Below are positions 25,255-37,126 of a DNA stretch of 64,000 bases, one piece after another (position 1 is the stretch's first letter; each line of letters begins with the position of its first letter). The notes below the pieces were generated by a model that was not told the DNA's origin, ran no database searches, and was given only the letters and a program-made list of their open reading frames with translations. Made by a program: the position numbers and the translations under genes. The stretch is from Acinetobacter proteolyticus (GTDB lineage Bacteria > Pseudomonadota > Gammaproteobacteria > Pseudomonadales > Moraxellaceae), in NCBI RefSeq assembly GCF_000367945.1, contig NZ_KB849179.1, positions 2,834,057 through 2,898,056 of the forward strand, read 5' to 3'.

Positions 25255-25800
25255 ATGAGCCAATCGGTTTATCACATTCCCGTTAAGGACATTCAAGGTC
25301 AAGAAGTCGATCTCGATCAATATCAAGGCAAAGTTTTGCTTATCGTTAACGTGGCATCAAAGTGTGGTTTAACACCACAATATGAAGGTTTAGAAAAACT
25401 GTATCAAGCCAAGAAAGACCAAGGCTTAGAAATTCTGGGCTTCCCAGCGAATAACTTCTTAGAACAAGAACCAGGAACCAATGACGAGATTCAACAGTTC
25501 TGTTCACTGAATTATGATGTGCACTTCCCTCTTTTCGCCAAAATCTCGGTTGCAGGCGACGACAAACATGCCTTGTATCAAACCCTGACGCAGGCTATTC
25601 CAGAGCGTATTGGTGAAGGTCCATGGTGGAAAGACTTGGTTGATTATGGTTTAACCCCAAATAACCCACCAGAAGTGTTATGGAATTTTGAAAAATTCTT
25701 GGTGAATAAGAATGGTGAAATTGTTGCTCGTTTTGCACCGGATATCACTGCCGATGACGCACGTATCATCGATGCGATTGAAGCTGAATTAGCGAAATAA
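25255..25800 (+). CDS. Glutathione peroxidase family thiol peroxidase
   Basis: This 181-residue Gpx-family protein acts in the cytoplasm and reduces peroxides. Peroxidatic C37 lies in NVASKCGLTPQY (Cys instead of selenocysteine), and the third motif WNFEKFLVNKNG supplies the Trp and Asn of the active site. The second motif reads FPANNFLEQEPG, with Asn67 where most members have Gln (FPCNQF), a visible departure at the catalytic tetrad. C83 could be the resolving Cys, which would make it thioredoxin-dependent as in many bacterial and plant homologues. ATG 25255 is preferred; it has TTAGGA upstream, and the frame's upstream TTG adds only unrelated residues. Confidence 0.92.
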   Translation: MSQSVYHIPVKDIQGQEVDLDQYQGKVLLIVNVASKCGLTPQYEGLEKLYQAKKDQGLEILGFPANNFLEQEPGTNDEIQQFCSLNYDVHFPLFAKISVAGDDKHALYQTLTQAIPERIGEGPWWKDLVDYGLTPNNPPEVLWNFEKFLVNKNGEIVARFAPDITADDARIIDAIEAELAK

Positions 25801-25972
25801 TTTTGCTAAACAAATAGAAAAGAGCAGTTGATCTGTTCTTTTCTATGTAAAGTAAAAAATGCTTTCAATTCCAGTACCTCATCCAAACTGTTGCTAATTT
25901 GCAAAAATCAGTTTTTTCTCCATAGTTTCTCATTATAGTGACCCTCTTCTTGTAATCTGGTGTCGTTCAGCC

Positions 25973-26569
25973 ATGGTGGAAAAATTCTCTATCAAAGCCA
26001 TTCTTTCCGTATCCACACTTGCCACAGCTTTAATACTGGCCGGTTGTGATCAAACACCTCAGGACAATGAAGGAGCAGAATCAACGGCTGAGGTCGAACA
26101 AAACCTGACCCAGACCGAAGATGAGCAATTAGAAGCCGCAGCGCCTCCAGACACTCAAACCCTAAGCCGTGGCAATGTGTTGAATATCGCCCGTGATATT
26201 GCCAAATTACAGATTGAAACCGATGACTATGTCACCTTGCTCAAGCAATCACAAAGTAATTTGGAACAGGCGATCCAAGATAAAAATGTGCAACAACTAC
26301 AAAGCACCACGGGTGAGTTGAATCAAGAACTGCATAAGCTGCACGATGCTTTATTGTCCTTGAATTTAAAAAGTGATGAAGTCGATCAAATTCGTCAAAA
26401 CTTATTGGCTGCCAATCAACAGCTGTTAAATATGCCCTTATTACACGGTCAAACTGATCTTTCAAAAATTGATTTTGCCAAGATCGAGAAACAGTTTAAT
26501 AGCATTCAAATGGATATGGTCAAGCTGGCGACCTTGGTATTGGGTGATAAAACGGATTCAAATGCTTAA
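25973..26569 (+). CDS. Hypothetical lipoprotein with coiled-coil
   Basis: This 198-residue exported lipoprotein has a lipobox LILAGC at residues ~20-25 followed by an acidic, low-complexity linker (DQTPQDNEGAESTAEVEQN). From ~65 to the end the chain is helical and Gln/Leu-rich, with heptad-like spacing typical of a coiled coil. No family is recognised. It is a single gene ahead of the shared terminator at 26602-26629, convergent with the ATP synthase operon. The Asp after the lipobox Cys could favour retention in the inner membrane under the classical +2 rule of enterics, which may not hold in this group. Confidence 0.75.
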   Translation: MVEKFSIKAILSVSTLATALILAGCDQTPQDNEGAESTAEVEQNLTQTEDEQLEAAAPPDTQTLSRGNVLNIARDIAKLQIETDDYVTLLKQSQSNLEQAIQDKNVQQLQSTTGELNQELHKLHDALLSLNLKSDEVDQIRQNLLAANQQLLNMPLLHGQTDLSKIDFAKIEKQFNSIQMDMVKLATLVLGDKTDSNA

Positions 26570-26601
26570 AGATCATTTATTCTAATTTTCGATTCATCAT
26601 A

Positions 26602-26629
26602 AAAAAAGCCACCTGACGGTGGCTTTTTT
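26602..26629. terminator. Bidirectional intrinsic terminator
   Basis: AAAAAAGCCACC pairs with GGTGGCTTTTTT around a TGAC loop, giving A/T tracts on both sides. It can end both the lipoprotein gene on the plus strand and the ATP synthase operon on the minus strand. Confidence 0.9.
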
Positions 26630-26649
26630 CAATCTCGAACCTGCAATAA

Positions 26650-27069
26650 TTAAAGTGCGCGGTTTTTGATTTTACGAATCGTTTCAAGCTGAGCTGCAGT
26701 TTCTGCAAGCGAAGCAAGCGCAGCAGCAGAATCCAGATCACTCTTTTGATTTGCGAGCAATTGTTCAGCTTGTTTACGAGCTTCCATAATTGCCACTTCA
26801 TCTAAGTTGTCAGCACGGATTGCAGTATCTGCAAGCACGGTCACAACATGAGGCTGAACTTCTAACACACCGCCAGATACATACACGATTTCTTCTGTAC
26901 CATTTTCCAACTGAACACGGATCGGACCCGGTTGGAGTAAAGTTACGAGTGGCGCATGTCCTGGTAAAATACCAAGCTCACCGCCCGCACCTTTTGCGAT
27001 TAACATCGTAACTTGTCCAGAGTAAATCGACTCTTTCACACTTACAACGTCACATTGCATCGTCGCCAT
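26650..27069 (-). CDS. atpC: ATP synthase F1 epsilon subunit
   Basis: Epsilon is part of the F1 rotor stalk and an inhibitor of ATP hydrolysis. The 139-residue protein has the N-terminal beta-sandwich (MQCDVVSVKESIYSGQ, GELGILPGHAPLVTLL, residues ~4-85) and a C-terminal two-helix hairpin (~90-139), the part that inserts into F1 to inhibit it. It is the last gene of the atp operon, 28 bases after atpD, and its stop lies just before the bidirectional terminator. Length and motifs are standard. Confidence 0.97.
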   Translation of the reverse strand: MATMQCDVVSVKESIYSGQVTMLIAKGAGGELGILPGHAPLVTLLQPGPIRVQLENGTEEIVYVSGGVLEVQPHVVTVLADTAIRADNLDEVAIMEARKQAEQLLANQKSDLDSAAALASLAETAAQLETIRKIKNRAL

Positions 27070-27097
27070 GAGAATCTCCTTAAATTAGAGTTGCTAA

Positions 27098-28507
<1,410 letters not shown>

Positions 28508-28522
28508 TCAAACTTAATAATG

Positions 28523-29392
28523 TTAAACGGCAGCGGCACCGCCAACGATCTCGGAAATTTCCTGAGTAATCGCGGCTTGACGCAGCTTGTTGTAAATGAG
28601 CTGTAGGTCTTTAATCAATTGTCCTGCGTTGTCTGTCGCTGCTTTCATCGCGACCATACGAGCTGACTGCTCACATGCAACGTTTTCAATCACACCTTGA
28701 TAAACCATAGACTCGATATAGCGAACCAACAAACCATTTAACAATTCTTCTGCTTCTGGTTCGTAGAGATAGTCCCAACCATAAGTACGGTTGAGGTCAT
28801 CGCCTTCTTCTGCCGATGCTAAAGGAACAAGTTGTTCAACTTTAGGCTGCTGAGTCATTGCATTGACGAAGCCATTTGACACGAGGTAGATACGATCTAA
28901 TTCGCCCTTATCAAATGCATCAAGCATAACCTGTACTGAGCCTGTTAACTGTTCCAAACTCGGCGCATCGCCAAGTTGGGTCGTTGCACCAAGCACTTTA
29001 CCGCCGTAATTCTTAAAAAACGAAACCGCTTTTTGACCAATCAAAGCAAATTCAACTTCAATTGACTGCTGTTGTTGTGCTTTGACATGCTGCACAACTT
29101 TCTTGAACAAGTTAATGTTCAAGCCACCTGCCAAACCACGATCTGAAGACACTACGATATAGCCAACGCGCTTAACTGGGCGTTCAACCATATAACGGTG
29201 TTTATATTCAGGGTTTGCTTGGACCAAGTGAGCAATTACACGGCGCATATTATCGGCATACGGACGGCCCTGAGCCATGCGCTCTTGCGCACGACGCATT
29301 TTCGAAGCAGCTACCATTTGCATCGCGCGAGTAATCTTTTGCGTGCTCTTGATACTAGCTACTTTGGCGCGAATTTCTTTTAAATTTGCCAT
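28523..29392 (-). CDS. atpG: ATP synthase F1 gamma subunit
   Basis: Gamma is the central rotor shaft that couples proton flow to F1 catalysis. The 289-residue protein shows the N-terminal coiled-coil helix ([20 protein letters not shown], residues ~7-26), the central Rossmann-like part ([16 protein letters not shown]) and the C-terminal coiled-coil helix ([20 protein letters not shown] and following), whose end contacts the beta subunits. Order and length fit the normal atpA-G-D-C arrangement; the gap after atpA is 77 bases. Confidence 0.98.
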   Translation of the reverse strand: MANLKEIRAKVASIKSTQKITRAMQMVAASKMRRAQERMAQGRPYADNMRRVIAHLVQANPEYKHRYMVERPVKRVGYIVVSSDRGLAGGLNINLFKKVVQHVKAQQQQSIEVEFALIGQKAVSFFKNYGGKVLGATTQLGDAPSLEQLTGSVQVMLDAFDKGELDRIYLVSNGFVNAMTQQPKVEQLVPLASAEEGDDLNRTYGWDYLYEPEAEELLNGLLVRYIESMVYQGVIENVACEQSARMVAMKAATDNAGQLIKDLQLIYNKLRQAAITQEISEIVGGAAAV

Positions 29393-29469
29393 ACGCTTAA
29401 CCTAGTATTCGAAAGCTCTTTCGAGCTTCCGAAGGTTGATCCGTGAACCAAACTTAACTAAAGATAAAC

Positions 29470-31014
29470 TTAGTAAGTTTGAGTCGCTTTGAAGCTCTCA
29501 ATACCTGCTTTGAACGCTGCTTCGATGTCTTTGTTGTAATCACCAGTTTCATCGATCTGTTGCATTAACGCAGCATGTTCAGAACGGAAGTAAGAGATTA
29601 ACGCAGCATCAAAGTCTACGATTTTCTTCACTTCTACGTCAGCCATGTAGCCTTCGTTAGATGCATATACAGAAACAGCTTGGTCAGCAATTGAGTATGG
29701 AGCATATTGTTTTTGCTTCATTAACTCAGTTACACGTTGACCATGCTCAAGTTGCTTACGCGTTGCTTCATCAAGATCAGAAGCGAACTGAGCAAACGCA
29801 GCCAATTCACGGTATTGCGCTAGAGCGGTACGGATACCACCAGACAATTTTTTGATGATCTTCGTTTGAGCTGAACCACCAACACGTGATACCGAGATAC
29901 CCGCGTTCACAGCAGGACGAATACCTGCGTTGAATAATGATGTTTCTAAGAAGATCTGACCGTCAGTAATCGAAATTACGTTGGTTGGTACGAATGCAGA
30001 TACGTCACCAGCTTGAGTTTCAATGATCGGTAATGCAGTTAAAGAACCAGTTTGACCAGTTACTGCACCGTTCGTGAACTTCTCAACATAATCAGCTGAA
30101 ACGCGCGAAGCACGTTCAAGAAGACGCGAGTGAAGATAGAATACGTCACCTGGATACGCTTCACGACCTGGTGGACGACGTAACAATAATGAAATTTGAC
30201 GGTAAGCAACAGCTTGCTTAGACAAATCATCATAAATGATTAACGCATCTTCACCGCGGTCACGGAAGTATTCACCCATTGTACAGCCAGAGTACGGAGC
30301 TAAATACTGCATTGCTGCAGGATCAGCGGCCGCAGCTGCGACAACAGTGGTATACGCCATAGCACCAGTTTCTTCTAGCTTACGTACAACGTTTGCAATT
30401 GTTGATTGTTTTTGACCAATCGCAACATATACACATTTAATGCCAGAGTTTTTCTGAGCGATGATCGCATCGATCGCCATTGCTGTTTTACCAGTTTGAC
30501 GGTCACCAATAATCAACTCACGCTGACCACGACCTACAGGGATCATGGTATCAACTGATTTATAACCAGTTTGAACAGGTTCGTCGACAGACTGACGCCA
30601 AATTACACCTGGTGCTACTTTTTCAACAGCATCAGTTAGTTTTGCATCAATCGGGCCTTTACCATCAATTGGGTTACCCAAAGCATCTACGACACGGCCA
30701 AGAAGTTCAGGACCAACCGGAACTTCTAATACACGACCTGTACAACGAGCTTTTTGACCTTCTTGCAGGCTTAGGTAGTTACCTAAAACAACGGCACCCA
30801 CTGAATCCTGTTCTAGGTTCAGTGCCATACCAAATAAGCCGCCGTCGAATTCGATCATTTCACCGTACATTGCATCTGCAAGACCGTGAATACGCACGAT
30901 ACCGTCAGATACCATGACGATGGTACCTTCATTCTTCGCGGTCGCGCTGGTGTCCAGATCGCCGATACGCTGTTTAATGAGCGCACTGATCTCGGATGGA
31001 TTCAGTTGTTGCAT
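29470..31014 (-). CDS. atpA: ATP synthase F1 alpha subunit
   Basis: Alpha is the non-catalytic nucleotide-binding F1 subunit. The chosen form has 514 residues and begins [17 protein letters not shown], the standard family N-terminus, with GAGGA about ten bases upstream; an upstream in-frame start would add only five residues. Walker A GDRQTGKT lies near residues 170-177, and the signature [17 protein letters not shown] with the conserved Arg near 375 is present. It follows atpH by 42 bases. Confidence 0.98.
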   Translation of the reverse strand: MQQLNPSEISALIKQRIGDLDTSATAKNEGTIVMVSDGIVRIHGLADAMYGEMIEFDGGLFGMALNLEQDSVGAVVLGNYLSLQEGQKARCTGRVLEVPVGPELLGRVVDALGNPIDGKGPIDAKLTDAVEKVAPGVIWRQSVDEPVQTGYKSVDTMIPVGRGQRELIIGDRQTGKTAMAIDAIIAQKNSGIKCVYVAIGQKQSTIANVVRKLEETGAMAYTTVVAAAAADPAAMQYLAPYSGCTMGEYFRDRGEDALIIYDDLSKQAVAYRQISLLLRRPPGREAYPGDVFYLHSRLLERASRVSADYVEKFTNGAVTGQTGSLTALPIIETQAGDVSAFVPTNVISITDGQIFLETSLFNAGIRPAVNAGISVSRVGGSAQTKIIKKLSGGIRTALAQYRELAAFAQFASDLDEATRKQLEHGQRVTELMKQKQYAPYSIADQAVSVYASNEGYMADVEVKKIVDFDAALISYFRSEHAALMQQIDETGDYNKDIEAAFKAGIESFKATQTY

Positions 31015-31056
31015 TGCGCTATTCCTCAATCTTTTTTAAGTTCAGTCTTATTGCTG

Positions 31057-31593
31057 TTAGGCAAGAAGACGAGTCCGCATTTTTTCAAGCTTGTTAAGCG
31101 CAGAGTCATCTATCACTTGGTCGCCTGCACGAATCACAACACCTGCGATTAACGCTGGATTAACGTTAACAGAGACATGAACTGTTCTGTTAAAACGCTT
31201 TTCAAGCGCGTGAGCTAAAATATGCTCTTGTGTCGCATCCATTGGGAAAGCAGATTCAATCTCTACTTCCAATGTGTTGTTGTTCTGCGATTTAAGTAAT
31301 TCGTATTCTGCTGCGATTTCAGGCAATAAAACCAAACGATCGTTGTCTGCAAGCAAAGTCAAGAAATTTGACACTGATTGAGACTGATCTTCACCTAAAA
31401 CCTTGGCAAAAAGACCTACTTGTTCCGCAGGAGTCAGCTCAGGGCGATTTAAATAAGCGGAAAATGCTTCGTCTTGCACCGCAGCACTGAGCAGTTGTAA
31501 CGCATTTGACCAAGCGTCAGTTGCATTCTGCTCAGATGCATAAGCAAATGCTGCTTTGGCGTACGGGCGTGCTAACGTCAAGAGTTCAGCCAT
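31057..31593 (-). CDS. atpH: ATP synthase delta subunit
   Basis: Delta sits on top of F1 and joins it to the b-subunit stalk. The 178-residue protein has the N-terminal helical bundle ([17 protein letters not shown]) and the C-terminal signature [20 protein letters not shown] near residues 148-168. The gene lies 11 bases after atpF and precedes atpA, the normal order in this operon. Confidence 0.97.
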   Translation of the reverse strand: MAELLTLARPYAKAAFAYASEQNATDAWSNALQLLSAAVQDEAFSAYLNRPELTPAEQVGLFAKVLGEDQSQSVSNFLTLLADNDRLVLLPEIAAEYELLKSQNNNTLEVEIESAFPMDATQEHILAHALEKRFNRTVHVSVNVNPALIAGVVIRAGDQVIDDSALNKLEKMRTRLLA

Positions 31594-31604
31594 ATTCGCC
31601 TCGC

Positions 31605-32075
31605 TTAAAGTTTAGCAGCCAGCTGATTCAGCATGGCATTATGAGCTTCTGCGTCAACTTGTTGGTTCAGAATTTTTTCTGCGCCAGCAACTGCCAAAGC
31701 AGCAACTTGTTGACGTAATTCTTCGCGAGCAGAATTGATGTCTTGATCAACAGTTTCTTTCGCCTGTTGACGAATACGCTCACCTTCAGCAGATGCTTGG
31801 GTACGCGCTTCTTCGATCAATTGTGCTGCACGACGGTTCGCTTGTTCGATCAATTGAGCCGCTTGTGCTTTTGCTGCATCTAATTCTGCCTTAACTTGTG
31901 CTTGCGCATCAGCAAGGTCAGCTTTTGCTTTTTCAGCAGCATTTAAGCCATCAGCGATTTTACGCTGACGCTCACTAATCGCATTGATTAGTGGAGGCCA
32001 TACAAACTTCATGCAGAATGCGACAAAGATCGCAAATGCAATTGCTTGGCCAATCAATGTGAGGTTGATATTCAT
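31605..32075 (-). CDS. atpF: ATP synthase Fo b subunit
   Basis: This is the stator stalk subunit. The 156-residue form starts [20 protein letters not shown], placing one transmembrane helix at residues ~5-27, followed by a long charged Ala/Gln-rich helix (~35-150) that dimerises along F1. GAGGAATAGCGAA precedes this ATG; an upstream in-frame start adds five residues and is less likely. It lies between atpE and atpH. Confidence 0.96.
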   Translation of the reverse strand: MNINLTLIGQAIAFAIFVAFCMKFVWPPLINAISERQRKIADGLNAAEKAKADLADAQAQVKAELDAAKAQAAQLIEQANRRAAQLIEEARTQASAEGERIRQQAKETVDQDINSAREELRQQVAALAVAGAEKILNQQVDAEAHNAMLNQLAAKL

Positions 32076-32114
32076 TTCGCTATTCCTCAATATGTGGATT
32101 TAGGAATTAAGCTA

Positions 32115-32393
<279 letters not shown>

Positions 32394-32442
32394 TTAAACT
32401 AAAATTTAAGCCCAACTGTCAGGTGACAATCAGGCAATACCA

Positions 32443-33321
<879 letters not shown>

Positions 33322-33418
33322 TCACACCTGGTCAATGTCAATCATTAAAAAGAAGTAGAAACGAATCAAGCGGATGGCAAAGATCCCGCCTCTACTTCCA
33401 AAAATCTCAAAATGTGCC

Positions 33419-33817
33419 TTATTCTCGTTTTTGTAGACGCGCCACCCAAAATGGTGCGACCCACGACATCGCTTGTACGAGAATAAATCCACAAAACAAT
33501 GCAACCGGTGACAACGGTTTAACATTGCTCAAAATTAATATAAAACCCACGATCACAATCGCAAACTTACCGAGCATTCCTCGGTACATATTCAGCATGA
33601 CTTGTTTTGATGCTCTTGCGCCTGCCGTTCTAAACGACTGCCAAGCAAAATAACAATGTGCCAACCAACATACCAAAGCCCCAAGCGCAGCACTCAAAGC
33701 AGCAGTTGTATCTTTCATTGCCCATGCCAGCAAAGCGGCAACAGGAATCATACATGCTTGTAAGAAGACCAAAGCTTTTGCTAATCGTCGGTCAATCATG
33801 CGACTAGTTTGGCTCAT
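33419..33817 (-). CDS. atpI: ATP synthase protein I
   Basis: This 132-residue membrane protein has four predicted helices and is the usual first gene of the bacterial atp operon. AtpI assists assembly of the c-ring in some bacteria but is not part of the final enzyme. Recognition rests on position plus helix layout (LAKALVFLQACMIPVAALLA, KFAIVIVGFILILSNVKPL), because the family is weakly conserved. The promoter at 33882-33910 lies about 65-90 bases upstream. Confidence 0.9.
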   Translation of the reverse strand: MSQTSRMIDRRLAKALVFLQACMIPVAALLAWAMKDTTAALSAALGALVCWLAHCYFAWQSFRTAGARASKQVMLNMYRGMLGKFAIVIVGFILILSNVKPLSPVALFCGFILVQAMSWVAPFWVARLQKRE

Positions 33818-33881
33818 TTTTTACCCACTTACAGCAGAACTGCTTGACAAGTTTTAATCATGATCGTTTCGAATCGCAGGC

Positions 33882-33910
33882 ATTATAGAGTTACACCCCT
33901 GAACATGCAA
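33882..33910 (-). promoter_or_regulatory. Predicted sigma-70 promoter of the atp operon
   Basis: On the minus strand, TTGCAT (33905-33910) and a perfect TATAAT (33882-33887) are separated by exactly 17 bases, predicting transcription from about position 33875 into atpI. This is the best-looking promoter upstream of the operon. Confidence 0.7.
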
Positions 33911-33987
33911 TCTTTTCTCGACTTAAGTCTGCTTTTTTCGTTACCATATTTTTTGACGATAGAGTCAATTGATTTTTATTTTTTTGA

Positions 33988-34827
33988 TCAATTTTGTGCA
34001 CTTATTACGCATTTATCGGTTTTTGAAGCCAATTTTTGCCACGCTGTTACAAAATTGTCTTCGCCACGCATACTTTCATCGACCGACTGGAAAACTACTG
34101 GGTTCATTTTTTGGTACTGACTGGCACTTGCTGTCGTTTCGGCCAATAGACACATTTTATTTTGCGGACGATTGTCTCTTAAGTACTTAATTTGAGCTGC
34201 TGTTGGGGCAATATGTGGATCATCCGTCAATGCGCCCGAAAATTTCAAGTTTAAGGCACGTTCTAGATACTGATAAGCATCATGATAAGACCAATAGTTT
34301 TTAGCTTTATTCGAGCTTTCATATTGTTGTGAAGCTTGCAACATTTGCTGTGAGAATTCTTTCGCGTTGGCCATATATTTGGCTTTATTTTCTGGATATT
34401 GCTGTGAACGCAAAGTTGCAATAAAGAAAGCAATCCGAACCGCATTATTCGGATCTAACCACACATGACTATCTACGGTGTTGGCCATAGATACACCACG
34501 TAAATTACGTAGTGGCAAAGCGGTTAAAATGCCTGAATCCAATAAAGCAATCGCTTTACGGTTTTGGCTCAGCATTTTTTCTAAGGGTGCTTCATGTGCT
34601 TTACCCAGCCAAATCACCAAGGAAGCCTCTTGAATCGCTTTACGATGAGCGGGTGTGAGTTGCACATCATGCCCACTTTGATCTTTCAATAACAAAACAG
34701 GCTGTTCCACCCCGTCTGTCACTTGTTTGGCAATCAAATAAATTGGATGTGTTGAAACCACCAAGCTTTGTGTCCAGCCCCATGTGCTTAACATCGAAAA
34801 CAAGACAAAAACAATTAGGCGAGACAT
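33988..34827 (-). CDS. znuA: Zinc ABC transporter periplasmic binding protein
   Basis: This cluster A-I metal-binding protein feeds zinc to ZnuBC. The 280-residue form starts MSRLIVFVLFSMLSTWGWTQ, a good signal peptide. Conserved ligand regions follow: a His in VVSTHPIYLIAKQV, the His-containing SGHDVQLTPAHRKAIQ, DSHVWLDPNN, and DDPHIAPTAAQ, with a final acidic SVDESM region. Longer in-frame starts at 34854 and 34869 would lie on or beyond a Zur box, and neither has a ribosome binding site, so 34827 is preferred, though its own site is only moderate. It is divergent from zur. The His-rich loop seen in enteric ZnuA is short here. Confidence 0.92.
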   Translation of the reverse strand: MSRLIVFVLFSMLSTWGWTQSLVVSTHPIYLIAKQVTDGVEQPVLLLKDQSGHDVQLTPAHRKAIQEASLVIWLGKAHEAPLEKMLSQNRKAIALLDSGILTALPLRNLRGVSMANTVDSHVWLDPNNAVRIAFFIATLRSQQYPENKAKYMANAKEFSQQMLQASQQYESSNKAKNYWSYHDAYQYLERALNLKFSGALTDDPHIAPTAAQIKYLRDNRPQNKMCLLAETTASASQYQKMNPVVFQSVDESMRGEDNFVTAWQKLASKTDKCVISAQN

Positions 34828-34853
34828 CACAGCATTACTCAAAAAGCGAAGCA

Positions 34854-34868
34854 TGTTATAATATAACA
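34854..34868. promoter_or_regulatory. Zur box upstream of znuA
   Basis: TGTTATAATATAACA is a perfect 15-bp palindrome that matches the known gamma-proteobacterial Zur consensus (TGTTATANTATAACA type). It overlaps the presumed -10 region of znuA, so zinc-loaded Zur should repress the gene. Confidence 0.85.
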
Positions 34869-34928
34869 AAAGTTAAAAAATGCCTATGTCTATTTTTTGA
34901 GATTCGTCGCCTGAACAGATGTGGCTTT

Positions 34929-34946
34929 AACTATATATAGATAGTT
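34929..34946. promoter_or_regulatory. Inverted repeat in the zur-znuCB upstream region
   Basis: AACTAT (34929-34934) and ATAGTT (34941-34946) flank a six-base AT spacer about 105 bases before the zur start codon. It may be a promoter or a weaker operator; it does not match the Zur box. Confidence 0.3.
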
Positions 34947-35048
34947 ATCCTGAATTGCGTGTTATGATAGCGAGTCTATTGGAAGGTCATAAGCCTTTAT
35001 GACGCGGTAAAAGATCAATAGGTTCTACAAAAACAATGAGGTCAATCT

Positions 35049-35546
35049 ATGAGTTCTTGTTCACATGAACATGACAATGCTTTACATGGTGTTCACGGTC
35101 ATCACGATATTAAAGCGCGACTTGCTGAAGCAGAACTATTATGTACTGCGACTGGCGCTCGTCTGACACCTTTGCGTAAAGAAGTGCTTGAACTCATTTT
35201 AAATGCCTCTGGCCCGATGGGTGCTTATGATTTATTGGCGAAAATCAAAGGTCAAGCAGACCGCCCTGCTGCCCCACCGACGGTATACCGCAGTTTAGAC
35301 TTTTTATTAGAAAAAGGCCTCATTCACAGACTAACCTCGATCAATGCCTATATTCCTTGTTGTCATCCACGTGAAGGACATCAAGCTGCTTTTCTGATCT
35401 GTACGGAATGTCATTCTGTCAAAGAGGCTTCTGCGCAAGGCTTGATTCAACAACTCGACCAACTTGCCGCCTCAGACCAGTTTTTAGCGCAACACAGCAT
35501 TATTGAAATTTCTGGAAAATGTCATCAGTGCAGCACCCGCCAGTAA
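35049..35546 (+). CDS. zur: Zinc uptake regulator, Fur family
   Basis: This 165-residue Fur-type repressor has a His-rich N-terminus (HEHDNALHGVHGHHD), a winged helix (residues ~30-90 with TVYRSLDFLLEKGLIHRL) and a metal/dimerisation domain holding CCHPREGHQ, CTECH and a C-terminal CHQC. The pairs of Cys are the structural zinc site of Zur proteins. Its gene heads an operon with znuC and znuB and is divergent from znuA, the standard genomic context of Zur. znuC begins 28 bases before the zur stop codon. Confidence 0.94.
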   Translation: MSSCSHEHDNALHGVHGHHDIKARLAEAELLCTATGARLTPLRKEVLELILNASGPMGAYDLLAKIKGQADRPAAPPTVYRSLDFLLEKGLIHRLTSINAYIPCCHPREGHQAAFLICTECHSVKEASAQGLIQQLDQLAASDQFLAQHSIIEISGKCHQCSTRQ

Positions 35547-36307
35547 ACACTCCGCTTATACAGTTGGAGAAAATCTCGGTTCGACGTGACGAACGGGATA
35601 TTTTGAGAAATGTAGATTTTGCTTTGCAGGCAAAAGAGATTGTGACGCTGATTGGTCCCAATGGTGCAGGCAAATCAACCTTAATTAAAGTATTACTTGG
35701 CATCATGTCACCGAATAAAGGCAAGGTGCATTTTTCAAAAAAATTAAAACTGGCCTATGTGCCGCAGAAATTTAATCCTTCTGCCAGTCTGCCTCTACGA
35801 GTACAAGATTTACTGGATCTTGAAATCTGCAGCGCCGATTTACGTGCAGAGATTATCAGCGACACGGGCATCCAAAAATTACAGGCATCCAAAGTACAGC
35901 AGCTCTCAGGTGGTGAACGGCAACGGGTTTTACTGGCACGTGCTTTATTACGTCAGCCTGACATTTTAGTCTTGGATGAACCGATGCAAGGTCTGGACAT
36001 CCAATCCGAAGCTGAGCTGTATGAATATGTACGCAGCTTACCTGAACGCTATGGATGTGCCGTCCTGATGGTATCTCATGATTTACAATGGGTCATGCAA
36101 GGTACGCATCGTGTGGTTTGCCTCAACAAACATATCTGTTGCAGCGGTTTGCCTGAAAGTATTCAACAACATCCCGAATACCAAGCCATTTTTGGCACCC
36201 AACGGATGTTCTATCAACACCATCACAACCACTGTGGGCATAGTGATCATGCCGAACCATGTTCGCACGATCCTCGTCCACACATTCACCCAGAGCCAAA
36301 GGTCTAA
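35519..36307 (+). CDS. znuC: Zinc ABC transporter ATP-binding protein
   Basis: This 262-residue ATPase drives zinc import through ZnuB. Walker A GPNGAGKST (~43-51), signature LSGGERQRVLLARAL and Walker B DILVLDEPMQGLD are all intact. The C-terminal ~35 residues are rich in His and Cys (YQHHHNHCGHSDHAEPCSHD), a metal-binding tail common in ZnuC. The frame overlaps the end of zur by 28 bases, so translation is likely coupled, and znuB starts four bases after its stop. Confidence 0.95.
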   Translation: MSSVQHPPVNTPLIQLEKISVRRDERDILRNVDFALQAKEIVTLIGPNGAGKSTLIKVLLGIMSPNKGKVHFSKKLKLAYVPQKFNPSASLPLRVQDLLDLEICSADLRAEIISDTGIQKLQASKVQQLSGGERQRVLLARALLRQPDILVLDEPMQGLDIQSEAELYEYVRSLPERYGCAVLMVSHDLQWVMQGTHRVVCLNKHICCSGLPESIQQHPEYQAIFGTQRMFYQHHHNHCGHSDHAEPCSHDPRPHIHPEPKV

Positions 36308-36310
36308 GCC

Positions 36311-37120
36311 ATGATGGAATGGTTACAACTCCTCCTACCTGCTTGGATCATGGGGTCATTGCTGGTTTTCCTGACCGCTCCACTCGGTTGCCTGATGTTG
36401 TGGCGCAGAATGTCTTTTTTTGCCGATACCATGGCACACGGCACCTTACTCGGTGTCGCGGTTGCAGGTATTCTGAATTTGCCATTCTGGTTGGGTGTTG
36501 CCTGTCTGGCCCTGTTATTGGTGGCGCTGCTGTGGGTACTGCATGATTCAAGGCTACCCAATGATGCGCTGCTCGCGTTAAGCTCAGCGACCTTACTCTG
36601 CTCAGGCTTGCTGTTAATTCAACAAGTGCCAAGTTTGCGTCCAGAATTGCTCAGCTATTTATTCGGTGATTTACTCAGTATCGAATGGTCTGATTTACCG
36701 ATGTTTGCCGTGGTCATCATTGCAGCCTTGATCGTATTGTATCGCTCTTGGTCAGCACAGATTCAAATTGCGATTGATCCAGATATCGCCATGAGTGAGG
36801 GTGTCAGTGCCAATTGGCAACGCCTGATCTTTATGTTGTTGTTGGCATTGTTTACGGTACTGGCTTTACGTGCGGTGGGTTCATTATTGATGGGCGCTTT
36901 ACTGGTGATTCCAGCACTCAGCGCACGCTTATTGGCGCACTCTCCCAAACAGATGGTGGTTTGGGCATTTGTGTTGGCACAATTCGGCGTTACGGTTGGT
37001 TTATGGTCAAGTGCTGCGTTGAATATTTCAACTGGCTTAAGCATTGTGTTATGCATGGCACTGTGTTTTGCTGCCATTTTTATCGTACAGAAACTCAAAA
37101 GCCAGTCACAATCTGCCTAA
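36311..37120 (+). CDS. znuB: Zinc ABC transporter permease
   Basis: This 269-residue inner-membrane permease of the ABC-3 family has about eight to nine hydrophobic segments. Family marks include GCLMLWRRMSFFADTMAHGTLLGVA near the N-terminus (quoted as landmark residues 26-51) and RAVGSLLMGALLVIPALSARLLA in the C-terminal half. The gene is the last of zur-znuC-znuB. It converges on the LysE gene with only six bases between the stop codons, and no hairpin was seen there. Confidence 0.94.
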   Translation: MMEWLQLLLPAWIMGSLLVFLTAPLGCLMLWRRMSFFADTMAHGTLLGVAVAGILNLPFWLGVACLALLLVALLWVLHDSRLPNDALLALSSATLLCSGLLLIQQVPSLRPELLSYLFGDLLSIEWSDLPMFAVVIIAALIVLYRSWSAQIQIAIDPDIAMSEGVSANWQRLIFMLLLALFTVLALRAVGSLLMGALLVIPALSARLLAHSPKQMVVWAFVLAQFGVTVGLWSSAALNISTGLSIVLCMALCFAAIFIVQKLKSQSQSA

Positions 37121-37126
37121 CGAGGT

